Origin: Marinobacterium iners
Lineage (GTDB): Bacteria; Pseudomonadota; Gammaproteobacteria; Pseudomonadales; Balneatricaceae
Direction: 5' to 3'
NCBI RefSeq assembly: GCF_017310015.1
Contig: NZ_CP022297.1
Location: 3,782,001-3,846,000 of the forward strand
Length of the DNA stretch: 64,000 nt
A model generated the notes under the pieces. It did not search any database and was not told where the DNA came from. It was given only the letters and a program-made list of their open reading frames with translations. Of the stretch, positions 1 through 9,478 are shown piece after piece. How positions within the stretch are numbered: the first letter of the stretch is position 1; each line of letters starts with the position of its first letter. The translations under genes and the position numbers were made by a program.

Positions 1-445
1 AGCGGGTCTCGGCGCTGAACTCCGGCACGATGTAGTGGTAGTTGGTATCGAACCACTTGGTCATCTCGCCAGCGTGGACACAGTTGCAGCCGCTGTCGTT
101 GGCGGAGCGCCCGCGGGCGACACGAAAATACTGATCCAGTTCCGAGCCTTGCAGCCCCTGCACTCGGGCCGGCAGGTTGCCGAGGGTAAAGCTCAGATCC
201 AGTACCTGATCGTAGAGGGAAAAATCCCCCACCGGGATCAAATCGAGTCCCGCCTGACGCTTCCAGTTCTGCGCCCGCAGCTCTGAGGCGGTTTGCAGCA
301 GCTCGGATTCGCTTTTCTCGCCTTTCCAAAAGGCTTCCTGGGCAAATTTGAGTTCGCGCCGTGCGCCGATGCGCGGAAAACCCAAGTTGTGTAAACGGCT
401 TTTTGTCTGTGGCTGAAGGCTTTTGTTTTGTCGCTGAAGGCTCAT
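1..445 (-). CDS. metE: MetE, cobalamin-independent methionine synthase (5' part only)
   Basis: This is the N-terminal 148 codons of the enzyme that transfers the methyl group of 5-methyltetrahydropteroyltri-L-glutamate to homocysteine in the cytoplasm. The reading frame is open from an ATG at 445 to the window edge. It carries the family's N-terminal signatures: LGFPRIGARRELK near residue 22, DLIPVGDFSLYDQVLD, and MTKWFDTNYHYIVPE near residue 130. It diverges from a metR-like gene across 102 bp, the classic metE/metR arrangement, so activation by MetR with homocysteine is expected. The rest of the gene lies outside the window. Identity is firm. Confidence 0.93.
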   Translation of the reverse strand, partial: MSLQRQNKSLQPQTKSRLHNLGFPRIGARRELKFAQEAFWKGEKSESELLQTASELRAQNWKRQAGLDLIPVGDFSLYDQVLDLSFTLGNLPARVQGLQGSELDQYFRVARGRSANDSGCNCVHAGEMTKWFDTNYHYIVPEFSAETR

Positions 446-491
446 AACACTCTCCAAAATTCAATTCGGAGTCGATGCTAGCCCTTATGAA

Positions 492-520
492 TGATGAAAA
501 ATAATGGCATTATCTCATCA
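492..520. promoter_or_regulatory. Inverted repeat in the metE-metR intergenic region, candidate operator
   Basis: The 102-bp gap between the divergent start codons holds a 13-bp perfect palindrome, ATAATGGCATTAT, at 501-513. It is flanked by TGATGA on the left and TCATCA on the right, which extends the dyad with a small offset. The position fits a regulator binding between metE and metR. Binding of MetR here is inference; the match to the enteric TGAA-N5-TTCA site is not exact. Confidence 0.45.
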
Positions 521-547
521 ACACATTAATTATGATCATGGATTAAC

Positions 548-1444
548 ATGCTTGACCGCCACCACCTGATGATACTGCGTGCCGTGGACCAACAAGGTTC
601 GCTGACTGCCGCCGCCGATACCCTGTGCCTCACCCAATCCGCCCTGAGTCATTCAGTACGCAAACTGGAGCAGCAGCTGGGTACCCCCGTGTGGCAGAAG
701 GAAGGTCGTCGCCTGCGCCTGACTCAGGCCGGCCGCTATCTGCTGCGACTGGCGGAGCGGCTGCTGCCTCAGTTCGAGCACGCCGAAGCGGTGATGCAGC
801 AGTTTGCCAGTGGCGAGCGCGGCACTCTGCGCATCGGCATGGAGTGCCATCCCTGCTACCAGTGGCTGTTGAAGATAGTGAACCCTTACTTGCAGCAGTG
901 GCCCGGTGTCGATGTAGATGTGCGGCAGAAATTTCAGTTTGGCGGCATGGGCGCCCTGTATGGCCACGAGATCGACCTGCTGGTCACGCCTGACCCGCTG
1001 CACCGTAGTGGCCTCGTCTTCGAGCCGGTTTTCGATTACGAACAGGTGCTGGTGGTGGGTCCTGAGCACCCACTGTACGGGCAACCTCAGGTTGAACCGA
1101 AACAGCTGCTCAACGACACTCTGATCACCTACCCGGTTGAGCCGGAACGGCTGGATATTTTCAACAGCTTTCTGACCCCGGCAGGTTGTGCACCGCGCCG
1201 CCACAAGCAGATCGAGACCACCGACATCATGCTGCAGATGGTAGCTGCCGGGCGTGGTGTCGCAGCACTGCCGCGCTGGCTGGTCAGTGAGTACCAACAA
1301 AGGCTGCCGCTGCACCCGCTACAATTGGGAAAATCAGGCGTCGCCAAACAGATTTTCCTTGGTCTACGTAAAGAGGATGTGGAGACTGACTACCTGAACG
1401 CCTTTGTCGAACTGGCACGCCAGTATAATCAGCCACCAACGTAA
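548..1444 (+). CDS. metR: MetR, LysR-family activator of methionine genes
   Basis: A 298-aa LysR-type regulator with an N-terminal winged helix-turn-helix (about residues 1-60, with SLTAAADTLCLTQSALSHSVRKLE) and a periplasmic-binding-protein-like effector domain. The segment ECHPCYQWL near residue 99 and the FDYEQVLVVGPEHPL stretch match MetR rather than other LysR proteins. MetR senses homocysteine and activates metE and other methionine genes. Divergent position from metE supports the call. Length is typical for the family. Confidence 0.88.
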   Translation: MLDRHHLMILRAVDQQGSLTAAADTLCLTQSALSHSVRKLEQQLGTPVWQKEGRRLRLTQAGRYLLRLAERLLPQFEHAEAVMQQFASGERGTLRIGMECHPCYQWLLKIVNPYLQQWPGVDVDVRQKFQFGGMGALYGHEIDLLVTPDPLHRSGLVFEPVFDYEQVLVVGPEHPLYGQPQVEPKQLLNDTLITYPVEPERLDIFNSFLTPAGCAPRRHKQIETTDIMLQMVAAGRGVAALPRWLVSEYQQRLPLHPLQLGKSGVAKQIFLGLRKEDVETDYLNAFVELARQYNQPPT

Positions 1445-1466
1445 AACCTCAAACAACAAACTCTGA

Positions 1467-3074
1467 TTAGTCACCCAACAGGTGTATCAGCCCCCACCCC
1501 AGAGTAGCGCGCCAGTGGAAGTAGTCATGGCCAGCGCTGAACTCTTCCAGTTTCACCGGATAGCCTTTTATCTGCAGGATCTGCTCCAGCTGGCGGTTGG
1601 CATTGAGAATACCGCTTTCGCCAAAGTCGGTCTCGAAACGGCCGGCACTGAGGTAGAAGCGGATGGGCAAGCATTCAGACTTGGCCAGCTGCGCATTGAG
1701 CCATTCAGGACGTTCCGCATCCGCCGGGCTCCACCAGAACGACCCTGACTGGCTCAGCACCAGACCAAAGTGTTGTGGATAACGATAGGCCGTGCAGGCA
1801 GATGCCAAGCCACCGAAACTGGCACCGGCCAAGAGGGTTTTATCCCCAGAGAAACGCAAACCGGTTTTATCCACAACAAAGGGCAGCAGCTCTTCTGCCA
1901 TGAAGTCAGCAAAGTCTGCGTTGCAGGGCAGCTCCGTACGCCGTGCTGCACGACTGGGGTTGCTGACAAAAACCGCTGCCGTGGGCGGTATCTGACCCGA
2001 TTCGATCAGATTCGACAAAATACGGGGCGTGGGTACTCGTGATTGGTACTCAGCACCATCAAAGAAAATGGCCAGCGGTACCTGCTCACCCGACCCCGCT
2101 TCAATGCCTTCGGGCAGCCAGATATCCACATCACGGGTATTGCCCAAACGCTCACTGCTCAAACGGTAGTGCCGGGCATTTGGCAGCGATCGATCCCCCT
2201 TGAGCAGCAGGTCGGAAGGTGCCTGATCCAGCTCCAGAATGGAGTTAAGGTTATAGCGATCATTCAGACCATCCGGCGACCACTGGTTCGGATTCAGCGG
2301 ATCTCTTTGTGCCGTCGCCATAATGGCGACCCGCTGCTCGCGTTCCGTTCCTGCGACCTGCGGCACATCCGGCGCCAGCTTGTAGCTCATGCGCGTATCG
2401 CTGGGCAAACGATAGCTGCGAAACCAGATATCCGAATTCCCCAGGCGAAACAGCGGATCATGCTCATAACCCGGCGCACCCAGCATCAACACCCGCTCAC
2501 GGGCACCGCGCCAAATGAAGGTGACCAGACGTTCATCCGCAGCCAATTCTGCCTCTGGCACATCCTGCGGCCATTCAATCAGGGGAGTGCCTGACGCCGT
2601 CAATCCAGACCAGACCTCATCGACACTCTGCCCTGCTTGCAATGCAGCCAATGCCCGGCGCACCTGAGGGCTGTCCATCTCGGGAGCATTCACCTCCCCC
2701 GGTGCCAACAAGGGTGCCTTTTCCAACGCCAGCGACAGTTGCACGGGTGTATCACCGGCACTCAATACCAGCTGATAGGCTTGCCCCTGAGGAGCACGAA
2801 AGGCCACCCGTGCATCCACATCACCCGCTCGGGTCAGATGGCGCACCGGCGCGCCTTCGGAATCGACCAGCAGTGCGTTGACCGGGCCGTTGCCACTGAG
2901 TTGCCCACGCAGGTAGTCCCCCTGTGCCAACTCCAGGTCCACCACCCGCGTTTCGCCGGCCGGCAGGGACAGCGTTTGCTGCAGCGGCAGCGCCCATGCA
3001 GCCGTTGTCACCAGCGCGGCGCTTGCCACGGCCAGTGCCAGCGTATTCATCCTTTTCAACATAGGTTCACTCAT
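1467..3074 (-). CDS. Exported enterochelin-esterase-like hydrolase
   Basis: A 535-aa alpha/beta-hydrolase-fold esterase of the Fes/IroD/IroE type. The C-terminal half (about residues 300-535) has FFDGAEY, the nucleophile elbow GASFGG, a YLSAGRFETDF stretch and the C-terminal GHDYFHWR histidine motif, as in enterobactin esterases. The N-terminus has a signal peptide (hydrophobic stretch LALAVASAALVTTAAWA), followed by about 100 residues resembling a PPC-type beta domain. The protein is therefore probably periplasmic, whereas E. coli Fes is cytoplasmic. It lies 54 bp downstream of a TonB receptor and is likely co-transcribed under Fur. Several in-frame ATGs (3074, 3062, 3050) compete; none has a strong ribosome site. 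Substrate is inferred to be a ferric siderophore. Confidence 0.75.
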   Translation of the reverse strand: MSEPMLKRMNTLALAVASAALVTTAAWALPLQQTLSLPAGETRVVDLELAQGDYLRGQLSGNGPVNALLVDSEGAPVRHLTRAGDVDARVAFRAPQGQAYQLVLSAGDTPVQLSLALEKAPLLAPGEVNAPEMDSPQVRRALAALQAGQSVDEVWSGLTASGTPLIEWPQDVPEAELAADERLVTFIWRGARERVLMLGAPGYEHDPLFRLGNSDIWFRSYRLPSDTRMSYKLAPDVPQVAGTEREQRVAIMATAQRDPLNPNQWSPDGLNDRYNLNSILELDQAPSDLLLKGDRSLPNARHYRLSSERLGNTRDVDIWLPEGIEAGSGEQVPLAIFFDGAEYQSRVPTPRILSNLIESGQIPPTAAVFVSNPSRAARRTELPCNADFADFMAEELLPFVVDKTGLRFSGDKTLLAGASFGGLASACTAYRYPQHFGLVLSQSGSFWWSPADAERPEWLNAQLAKSECLPIRFYLSAGRFETDFGESGILNANRQLEQILQIKGYPVKLEEFSAGHDYFHWRATLGWGLIHLLGD

Positions 3075-3128
3075 AAAAAAGGGCGGTGCTCAGGTAACAG
3101 GAACACCGCCCCGGGGAGAGACAAGTAA

Positions 3129-5039
3129 TCAGAAGTCGTAGCTCAGACCCACGTAGACGCTGCGACCCACCACATTACTGTAGTAGTCATCATCGTCGTC
3201 ATTCAGGTCCACGTCGGTGAGGTTGTTGATACCGCCACGCAGGGTCAGATCCGGTGTGACACGGGAGTTGGCCGCCAGGCTCACTAGGGTGTAGGCCGAC
3301 TGGGCCTCGTTATCCCAGTTTTTCTGCTCACCAAAGTAATCCACACCCAGACGCAAGCCGGTATCGGCGGTGGCCTGCCAGTTCAAGCCGGCGTTCAATT
3401 TGTGGCGCGGGCGGAAGGCCAGCTCGGCATCGCCGTTCTCTTCGGTATCCATGTAGGTGTAGGCCGCATCCAGGCTCAGAACACGGTTCAGATCAACCTG
3501 ACCCTCCACTTCCAGGCCGGTGACCTGAACCTCATTCAGGTTGACCCAGGCACGGGATTGGGTCGCGGCATCGTAGGTGGCGGTGATCATGTCTTCCACA
3601 TCATTGCGGAACACCACTGCACTCATGCGCCAGTTGGTGGCACGGGTTTCAATACCCAGCTCATAGTTGACGCTGGTTTCCGGCGTCAGGTCCGGGTTAC
3701 CCGGGATAAAGCAGGAACCGCCACAGCTGACGATCTGGTATTCCTCGATAATCTGGTGTGGCCGCGGTGCCTTGTACGCCTTGCTGACACCACCCTTGAT
3801 GGAGACGGCGTTGTTCAACTCATACACCAGGTAACCACGCGGGGTGAACTCACCGTCGAAGTCATCATGGTCCTCATAGCGGCCACCCAGGGTCAGGCGC
3901 AACTTGTCGGTCAGCTGCATTTCATCCTGCATAAACAGGGCCTGCTGGCTGGCGTCGCTGCTGCCGGATTGGGTAAAGGCGACCTTGTCGCTGACTTCCT
4001 GATTGCGGTATTCGTAGCCCATGCTCAGGCCGTGAATACCCAAGTTCATACTGGCACTACCGGACAGCGTCAGGTTGGTCTCTTCCAGGTTGCGCTGCTT
4101 GGGGTCCGGATAGCGGCTGTTGTAATCGTCGATTTCGCCATCTTCATAGTTGACGCTGAGCAGGGTACGGCCCCAGTCCCAGTTACCCTCGTGGCTCAGA
4201 GCGTAGGTAGTGCGCTCGATTTCCTGCTCGCGGTATGAGCCACTGGCGTAATTGTTATAAGGGCGCTCATCATGGTTGATCATCAGATCCGCATTCACCG
4301 TCTGACGTTCATCCAGATCCCAGCTCAGCGAGCCGGACAGGTTACGCGCTTCCTTCTCTTCACGCTCCGGCACCGTATCAACATCGTTAATATACCAGGC
4401 GTCACGGTTGTAGAACTCACCACTGAGACGCAGGTAAAGATTGTCTGTCAGGGAGCCGGCGGTGGACAGGTTGGTACGGAACTGGTCACCCTCTTCACCC
4501 TCGGTGATGTGTTCGTAGACCACGTCCACATTGGTGGCCCAGTCCTGCGCACCCTTCTTGGTGATGATATTGATGACACCACCCATGGCGTCGGCACCAT
4601 AAAGCGACGACATGGGACCACGCACAATTTCGATCCGCTCAATACTGGCACGTGGAACCGCGCTGAAGTCGAAATCACCGCCACGCCAGAGGGCATTGCC
4701 GGAGGAAATGCGGCGGCCATCCACCAGAATCAGGGTATAGCCGGCATCCAGGCCACGCATGCGCACTTCATCACGGCCCGCACTATCGGTGGTGTTGATC
4801 ACACCGGCGCTACGGCTGACCAGATCAGCCACGCTTTCGGTCGGATTGTCGCGCAGCGCATCGGCATTGATCACGGTGGTAAAGGCCGGCGCGGTCATCT
4901 GAGTATGTTCGGTACCCGAGGCACTGATGACGACCGTGTCCATTTCCTGAGTGGCAGCAAATGCAGATTGGTGCGCTAGCATCAACCCGGCTGAAAGCGT
5001 AGAAAGGGCAAACGCCCGAAGCGGCTTTGAAGGATACAT
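3129..5039 (-). CDS. TonB-dependent outer-membrane receptor, catecholate siderophore type
   Basis: A 636-aa receptor with a signal peptide ending near SAFA, a TonB box-like segment (MDTVVIS), a plug domain (about residues 45-160 with RGLDAGYTLILVDGRR and VPRASIERIEIVRGPMSSLYGADAMGGVINIITKK) and a 22-strand beta-barrel ending in the aromatic terminus SYDF. The sequence resembles the FepA/CirA/IrgA group. It would take up ferric siderophore across the outer membrane using TonB energy. A Fur box overlaps its predicted promoter and an esterase gene follows it. The exact ligand is not readable from sequence. Confidence 0.88.
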   Translation of the reverse strand: MYPSKPLRAFALSTLSAGLMLAHQSAFAATQEMDTVVISASGTEHTQMTAPAFTTVINADALRDNPTESVADLVSRSAGVINTTDSAGRDEVRMRGLDAGYTLILVDGRRISSGNALWRGGDFDFSAVPRASIERIEIVRGPMSSLYGADAMGGVINIITKKGAQDWATNVDVVYEHITEGEEGDQFRTNLSTAGSLTDNLYLRLSGEFYNRDAWYINDVDTVPEREEKEARNLSGSLSWDLDERQTVNADLMINHDERPYNNYASGSYREQEIERTTYALSHEGNWDWGRTLLSVNYEDGEIDDYNSRYPDPKQRNLEETNLTLSGSASMNLGIHGLSMGYEYRNQEVSDKVAFTQSGSSDASQQALFMQDEMQLTDKLRLTLGGRYEDHDDFDGEFTPRGYLVYELNNAVSIKGGVSKAYKAPRPHQIIEEYQIVSCGGSCFIPGNPDLTPETSVNYELGIETRATNWRMSAVVFRNDVEDMITATYDAATQSRAWVNLNEVQVTGLEVEGQVDLNRVLSLDAAYTYMDTEENGDAELAFRPRHKLNAGLNWQATADTGLRLGVDYFGEQKNWDNEAQSAYTLVSLAANSRVTPDLTLRGGINNLTDVDLNDDDDDYYSNVVGRSVYVGLSYDF

Positions 5040-5162
5040 TTTGTCTTATACCTGTAAGAATGTGTGTGAGCCCCTTGTTGGCCATGCGGCGGAGGGCTTC
5101 TTGAGTACAGTGAGAGCGTGTGGCGCCCTGGAAGGGCTCAGAGCACCAAACACTTAAGCTTA

Positions 5163-5191
5163 ATGCTAATTGTTATCATTTAGGTAATCAA
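5163..5191 (-). promoter_or_regulatory. Promoter with overlapping Fur box for the TonB receptor gene
   Basis: On the minus strand TTGATT (5191-5186) and TAGCAT (5168-5163) are separated by 17 bp and read as -35 and -10 elements. Between and over them lies TGATAACAATTAGCA (5178-5164), which matches the TGATAAT-N-ATTATCA Fur 7-1-7 core at 13 of 15 positions. Iron-replete repression of the receptor and esterase genes is the straightforward inference. Confidence 0.72.
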
Positions 5192-5318
5192 TAGATTGTA
5201 TTGGATGCGCGCTGCCCAGCGCCGAATACTCTGTACTAACGCCCAGCCTAGCCCCGGCGATTCATTTCCCACACAATGACGTATCCTAGAAAGATTCTTT
5301 TCCGCTTGAGATCCAATC

Positions 5319-6140
5319 ATGTCTTACCAGGCATTGAGTGATTTTATCCACAGCCACCCCCGCCTGCTGGTGTTGACCGGTGCCGGTATCAGCACCGACT
5401 CTGGCATCCCCGACTACCGCGATAGCAACGGTGACTGGAAGCGCAAGCAGCCGGTACAGCACCCGGAGTTCATGCGCTGCGAGCACACCCGTAAGCGTTA
5501 CTGGGGTCGCAGCCTGGTAGGCTGGCCGGTGATGCGTGATGCCCGGCCCAACGCGGCACATGATGCCTTGGCACAACTGGAACGGCTGGGCCATATCAAC
5601 CTGCTGGTAACGCAGAACGTGGACGGCCTGCATCAGCGGGCCGGCAGCGAGAGGGTTATCGACCTGCACGGCCGTTCCGATCGGGTGATCTGCATGAGCT
5701 GTGACTTCAGCTGCAGCCGTGACGAGGTGCACCTTCAAAGCTCCGACCTGAACCCAGCCTTCACCCACTTCAGCGCCGAGACCGCCCCAGACGGCGATGC
5801 GGACCTGGAGGTGGATTTCAGTGACTTCCGCATTCCCGACTGCCCTCACTGTGGCGGAATTTTGAAGCCGGATGTGGTGTTCTTCGGCGATAATGTACCC
5901 AAACAGCGGGTAGTGGATGCACTGGACGCCTTGCAGCAAGCCGACGGTCTGCTGGTGATCGGCTCGTCGCTGATGGTCTATTCCGGCTTTCGCTTTTGCC
6001 GCCGTGCCCATGAGTGGGACAAGCCGATTGCGGCACTGACCCTGGGCAAAACCCGCGCGGATGAGCTGCTCAGTCTGAAAATCAACCAGCCCATCAGGCC
6101 GGTTCTGAGTGCTGCATTGGAACAACTGAGTATCAAATGA
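5319..6140 (+). CDS. Sirtuin (Sir2-family NAD-dependent protein deacylase)
   Basis: A 273-aa Sir2 protein. Visible motifs are GAGISTDSGIPDYR from residue 21 (NAD binding), TQNVDGLHQ from 98, the catalytic-His motif DLHGR (His117), a zinc site with Cys125/Cys128 and Cys175/Cys178, and GSSLMVYSGFRF near the C-terminus. It would remove acyl groups from lysines using NAD and produce O-acyl-ADP-ribose and nicotinamide. The LVGWP insertion and overall look resemble class II (SIRT4-like) sirtuins more than CobB, so deacetylase specificity is uncertain. It is a stand-alone gene. Confidence 0.88.
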   Translation: MSYQALSDFIHSHPRLLVLTGAGISTDSGIPDYRDSNGDWKRKQPVQHPEFMRCEHTRKRYWGRSLVGWPVMRDARPNAAHDALAQLERLGHINLLVTQNVDGLHQRAGSERVIDLHGRSDRVICMSCDFSCSRDEVHLQSSDLNPAFTHFSAETAPDGDADLEVDFSDFRIPDCPHCGGILKPDVVFFGDNVPKQRVVDALDALQQADGLLVIGSSLMVYSGFRFCRRAHEWDKPIAALTLGKTRADELLSLKINQPIRPVLSAALEQLSIK

Positions 6141-6217
6141 CATACACAACAGGTGATATAGTAGCCACTCTCCCTATATAATCGGCCCTATTAACACTGT
6201 TGACGGAGCCGCAGCTG

Positions 6218-8452
6218 ATGAATTCAGCTATTTGTTCGGCCAGATCTGATCAATCAGCAGCCCTCATGCGATACCTGTGGCTGTGTCTGCTTTGCCTGTT
6301 GGCGCTTGGCCTGACGCGAGCACAGGCAGAAACTGTGCCACTGAACCAGCACTGGGAATACCGCTGGGGCGACTCACCGTTCAAGGATGACACACCCGTT
6401 TGGACCATTGAGGCCGATGAGGCCCAATGGCACCCCATCAGCTTTCCATCCAACCCACCAGGGCGGGATGGGCGCGAAAACATCTGGTATCGCACCCAAA
6501 TCCCTGAAGATGACTGGCGCGACCCGGTACTGTACATCTTCAGTGTTGATCTGATTTTCGAGGTGTACCTTGAGGGTGAGCGCATCTACCACTACGGCGA
6601 ATTTGATGCCCAGGGCAAGGGCCGTTTCGAGGGTTGGCCCTGGCACATGATCCCGCTGCCCGAAGATGCCGCAGGCAAGCCGATCCATTTTCGTGTCTAC
6701 TCCAATTACATGGACATCGGTCTTTGGGGTGAGGTCAAGATCATGGACCGGCTTGAGCTTTATCAGCAAATTCTGAAGGAATCGATCGATAGCCTGATCA
6801 TCACCCTGTTCAACCTGTTAATTGCCGCTCTGGCACTGCTGTTTGCACTTTTCAAATCCGGCCGTCTGACCCTGCTTGCTCTGGGGTTGTTCTCGTTGGC
6901 CAGCGCAGGTCTTGCCCTGAGTACAAGCCAGGCTAAACAGTTGCTGTTCAATCATGCTCTTATATGGGAATACATTGGAGCCGGCAGCTACTATCTGCTG
7001 CCCATCGCACTGGCGCTGATGCTACAGGCATGGTTTGGGCGACTGCGATGGCTTTACCGCTCACTGGTGGGGCTGTTTCTGGTCTACCTGATCGGCGCTC
7101 TGGGGCTCTCGCTCATGGGTGTGGTAAGCCTCGCCAATACCTACCCTCTGTTCGACTTGCTGTTCGCGGTGCTGGTACCGGTCATGCTGCTTTGCACTGT
7201 GTATCAATTGCCGCAAGCCAACAGCGACCAGCGTATCATGCTGCTGGCCACCACCACCCTGACGCTGCTGCTCCTGGTGGATATGGCGGTTGCCCATGGC
7301 TGGATCTCCTGGAGCCGGATTCCGGTCGGTTGGGGCTCACTGATGTTTTCACTGGCCATTGTGGCACTATCGTTACGGCACTTCATTCACACCCAGAACG
7401 CACTGGCACATCTGAATGCCACACTTGAAAACCGCGTGGTCGAGCGCACCTCAGAGTTGAAAATACTGGCCCGGCGCGAAGCCGATCGTGCGCGTGCTCT
7501 GGAGTTCGGCAATCGCAAACGCGCACTGCTGGATAAAATGATAAGCGCTATGGAGCAAAGCGAGACTGCTGAGCACGCCATCAAACGGATGGCGGCGCAC
7601 CTTCCCGATTTGTGTGAACCGCTGCCCGGCGGACTTTATCGCAAGACTCAGCATCACTGGGAGCTGGAGTTACACTGGTGCCAGGAGACCCTGCCCTCGC
7701 GCTATGCGTTAACTGACACGCCCCGGCCTGAAGGGGATGAGTGGCACAGCTTCCGCATCGAATATGAAGACCCCCGCAACGGCAACCAGCTGATCGGCAT
7801 GCTGGTGGTCAACCTCGACAGTCGCAATATCAATTTTGAGCAGCTGAACCCGTTAACACTGCAAAACCTGTTCCTGCGGGCTGTCGATCGGATCAACCTG
7901 ACCCTGTCCAAAGTGGTACTGCAACAGGCGTTGAGTCGCTTCTCCTACGAGGATGCGCTGACCGGCCTCAATAACCGGCGCTTCCTTGATGAAATGTTGT
8001 CCCGCGAGGTCGCCCTGGCACATCGCAATCATAGTCCGTTGACCGTCATGATCTGTGATATTGACCATTTCAAGCGACTCAACGATACCTACGGGCATGC
8101 TGCCGGTGATGAGGTGCTGAAAAGCGTTGCCCGATTGTTGCGGACAACCTTCCGCGAAACCGACATTATCTGTCGCTTTGGTGGCGAGGAGTTTGTTGTG
8201 GTCATGCCTGCGGCAACGCTGCAGGACTGCCAGGATCGCGCTGAACAGCTACGCGCCAGCATGGCCAGCCAGACATTCACATATGGTACCGAAATAATCG
8301 GCCCCGTGACCCTCTCAGCCGGAATCAGCGCTCTGAACCCCGAAAGTGATACCGCTGATGACCTGTTGCGTCGGGCCGATAATGCGCTGTATCAGGCCAA
8401 GGCTGGCGGACGAAACCGTGTCATCAGCGCTAATACCGAGCTTCAGCCATAA
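6218..8452 (+). CDS. Membrane diguanylate cyclase with 7TMR-DISM sensor
   Basis: The open frame begins at a TTG at 6200. The ATG at 6218 has GGAG about 10 nt upstream and is preferred; an ATG at 6266 begins exactly at the signal-peptide-like MRYLWLCLLCLLALG and is the alternative. Order: signal segment, periplasmic beta-rich sensor (7TMR-DISMED2-like), seven transmembrane helices, a short coiled-coil, a weak GAF-like region, then a GGDEF domain. The active site is GGEEF near residue 655, and RETD exactly five residues upstream forms the inhibitory I-site. It should make cyclic di-GMP from GTP with product inhibition, in response to an unknown extracellular ligand. Confidence 0.85.
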   Translation: MNSAICSARSDQSAALMRYLWLCLLCLLALGLTRAQAETVPLNQHWEYRWGDSPFKDDTPVWTIEADEAQWHPISFPSNPPGRDGRENIWYRTQIPEDDWRDPVLYIFSVDLIFEVYLEGERIYHYGEFDAQGKGRFEGWPWHMIPLPEDAAGKPIHFRVYSNYMDIGLWGEVKIMDRLELYQQILKESIDSLIITLFNLLIAALALLFALFKSGRLTLLALGLFSLASAGLALSTSQAKQLLFNHALIWEYIGAGSYYLLPIALALMLQAWFGRLRWLYRSLVGLFLVYLIGALGLSLMGVVSLANTYPLFDLLFAVLVPVMLLCTVYQLPQANSDQRIMLLATTTLTLLLLVDMAVAHGWISWSRIPVGWGSLMFSLAIVALSLRHFIHTQNALAHLNATLENRVVERTSELKILARREADRARALEFGNRKRALLDKMISAMEQSETAEHAIKRMAAHLPDLCEPLPGGLYRKTQHHWELELHWCQETLPSRYALTDTPRPEGDEWHSFRIEYEDPRNGNQLIGMLVVNLDSRNINFEQLNPLTLQNLFLRAVDRINLTLSKVVLQQALSRFSYEDALTGLNNRRFLDEMLSREVALAHRNHSPLTVMICDIDHFKRLNDTYGHAAGDEVLKSVARLLRTTFRETDIICRFGGEEFVVVMPAATLQDCQDRAEQLRASMASQTFTYGTEIIGPVTLSAGISALNPESDTADDLLRRADNALYQAKAGGRNRVISANTELQP

Positions 8453-8469
8453 CCTGTTGACCCAAACGC

Positions 8470-9093
8470 CTAAAGCAGTGGCACGGATGCTATCCGTGCC
8501 AGCGGCCCGAACAGCTCACTGGCACGGTAACAACTCAGCTCCAGCTCACTCACCCGCAGCGTCAATGACTCGGCTCGGTTGAATGAACTGATCCTGGCCT
8601 GCAGCTGCGACCAAGACAACGCCTGTTGGAACAGCCCAACCGTCAGGTGCGGCACATATTCGGCTTGCCGCACTTCGGAGCTGATTGTTTCAAGCCGCTC
8701 ACGCAGCACTGCCAACACACCCTCGGGATCACTTACCTGCAAATAGGGTGCGCTGGCAAAACTGTCCAGCCCCCCGATCTGTAATGAAAAGGATGCCTGT
8801 GCCAGCATTTCCAGCGCCTCACATTGCAACTGTTGTGCCTGCCGCGTGAAATCATCATCCCTGTACTGCACCAGCGCATCAAACCCACAGACAAACAAAG
8901 TGATATGGGCCTGCCGACGGTAGTCTTGATGCAACCAGGGCGAAAGGTGCTGCTGCGCGGCCTGCAGACGCTCAAGCACAAGCCTGTCACGCACCGGCAG
9001 CGTCCAGACACAATACATCTGGCGGCCATAATGCCACTCGGGATAGTCACGCAATTCGCAGGGGATGGTAAAGAGAGGGGAGGAATAAGGCAT
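8470..9093 (-). CDS. 2H phosphoesterase-superfamily protein (2'-5' RNA ligase-like)
   Basis: A 207-aa protein with two H-x-T/S motifs, HIT in RQAHITLFVCG and HLT in VPHLTVGLF, separated by about 85 residues. These are the paired catalytic motifs of the 2H superfamily that includes LigT/ThpR RNA 2',3'-cyclic phosphodiesterases. It is distant from ThpR itself, so the substrate is unknown. It is convergent with the diguanylate cyclase gene (17 bp between stops). Confidence 0.65.
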   Translation of the reverse strand: MPYSSPLFTIPCELRDYPEWHYGRQMYCVWTLPVRDRLVLERLQAAQQHLSPWLHQDYRRQAHITLFVCGFDALVQYRDDDFTRQAQQLQCEALEMLAQASFSLQIGGLDSFASAPYLQVSDPEGVLAVLRERLETISSEVRQAEYVPHLTVGLFQQALSWSQLQARISSFNRAESLTLRVSELELSCYRASELFGPLARIASVPLL

Positions 9094-9141
9094 GGTACAG
9101 GATGTTAACGGGTGAGAGCCTGAACTTCAGCCCCCAAAACC

Positions 9142-9169
9142 AAAAACGGGCCACAAGGGCCCGTTTTTT
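9142..9169 (-). terminator. Rho-independent terminator after the first csp gene
   Basis: Palindrome AACGGGCC-acaa-GGGCCCGTT flanked by A and T runs, so it can act on both strands. It lies just past the stop codon of the downstream csp gene. An almost identical hairpin follows the second csp gene. Confidence 0.85.
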
Positions 9170-9189
9170 ACGCGTATCGAACTCGAGGT

Positions 9190-9396
9190 TCAGATCGCGA
9201 CGATGTTCTCAGCCTGAGGACCTTTCTGGCCCTGAGTAACTGTGAACTGAACCTGCTGGCCTTCGGTCAGAGTTTTGAAGCCTGAACCGGAGATGGCGCT
9301 GAAATGGGCGAAAACGTCCGGGCCATTCTGCTGTTCGATGAAGCCGAAGCCTTTAGTTTCGTTGAACCATTTAACGGTGCCAGTAGTAGTAGACAT
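9190..9396 (-). CDS. CspA-family cold-shock protein (copy 1)
   Basis: A 68-aa single cold-shock domain with RNP1 KGFGFI and RNP2 VFAHF, which binds single-stranded RNA/DNA and melts RNA structure. The ATG at 9396 gives the family's standard N-terminus MSTTTGTVKWFN; an in-frame extension to 9438 is not conserved. It lies about 290 bp downstream of a near-identical paralogue and has a long conserved leader, suggesting post-transcriptional control as for cspA. Whether it is cold-induced cannot be told. Confidence 0.93.
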   Translation of the reverse strand: MSTTTGTVKWFNETKGFGFIEQQNGPDVFAHFSAISGSGFKTLTEGQQVQFTVTQGQKGPQAENIVAI

Positions 9397-9478
9397 AATA
9401 GTATTCTCGTTCGAAATATAATTTTTGGGCGTAACCAAATGCTGGTCATGCTCCGATAATGCTTTAGGTAATGCTGGT

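Noticed and set aside
3402..4979. Two long plus-strand frames opposite the TonB receptor gene
   Set aside because: Antisense to conserved plug and barrel sequence, with repetitive Thr/Val/His composition typical of shadow frames.
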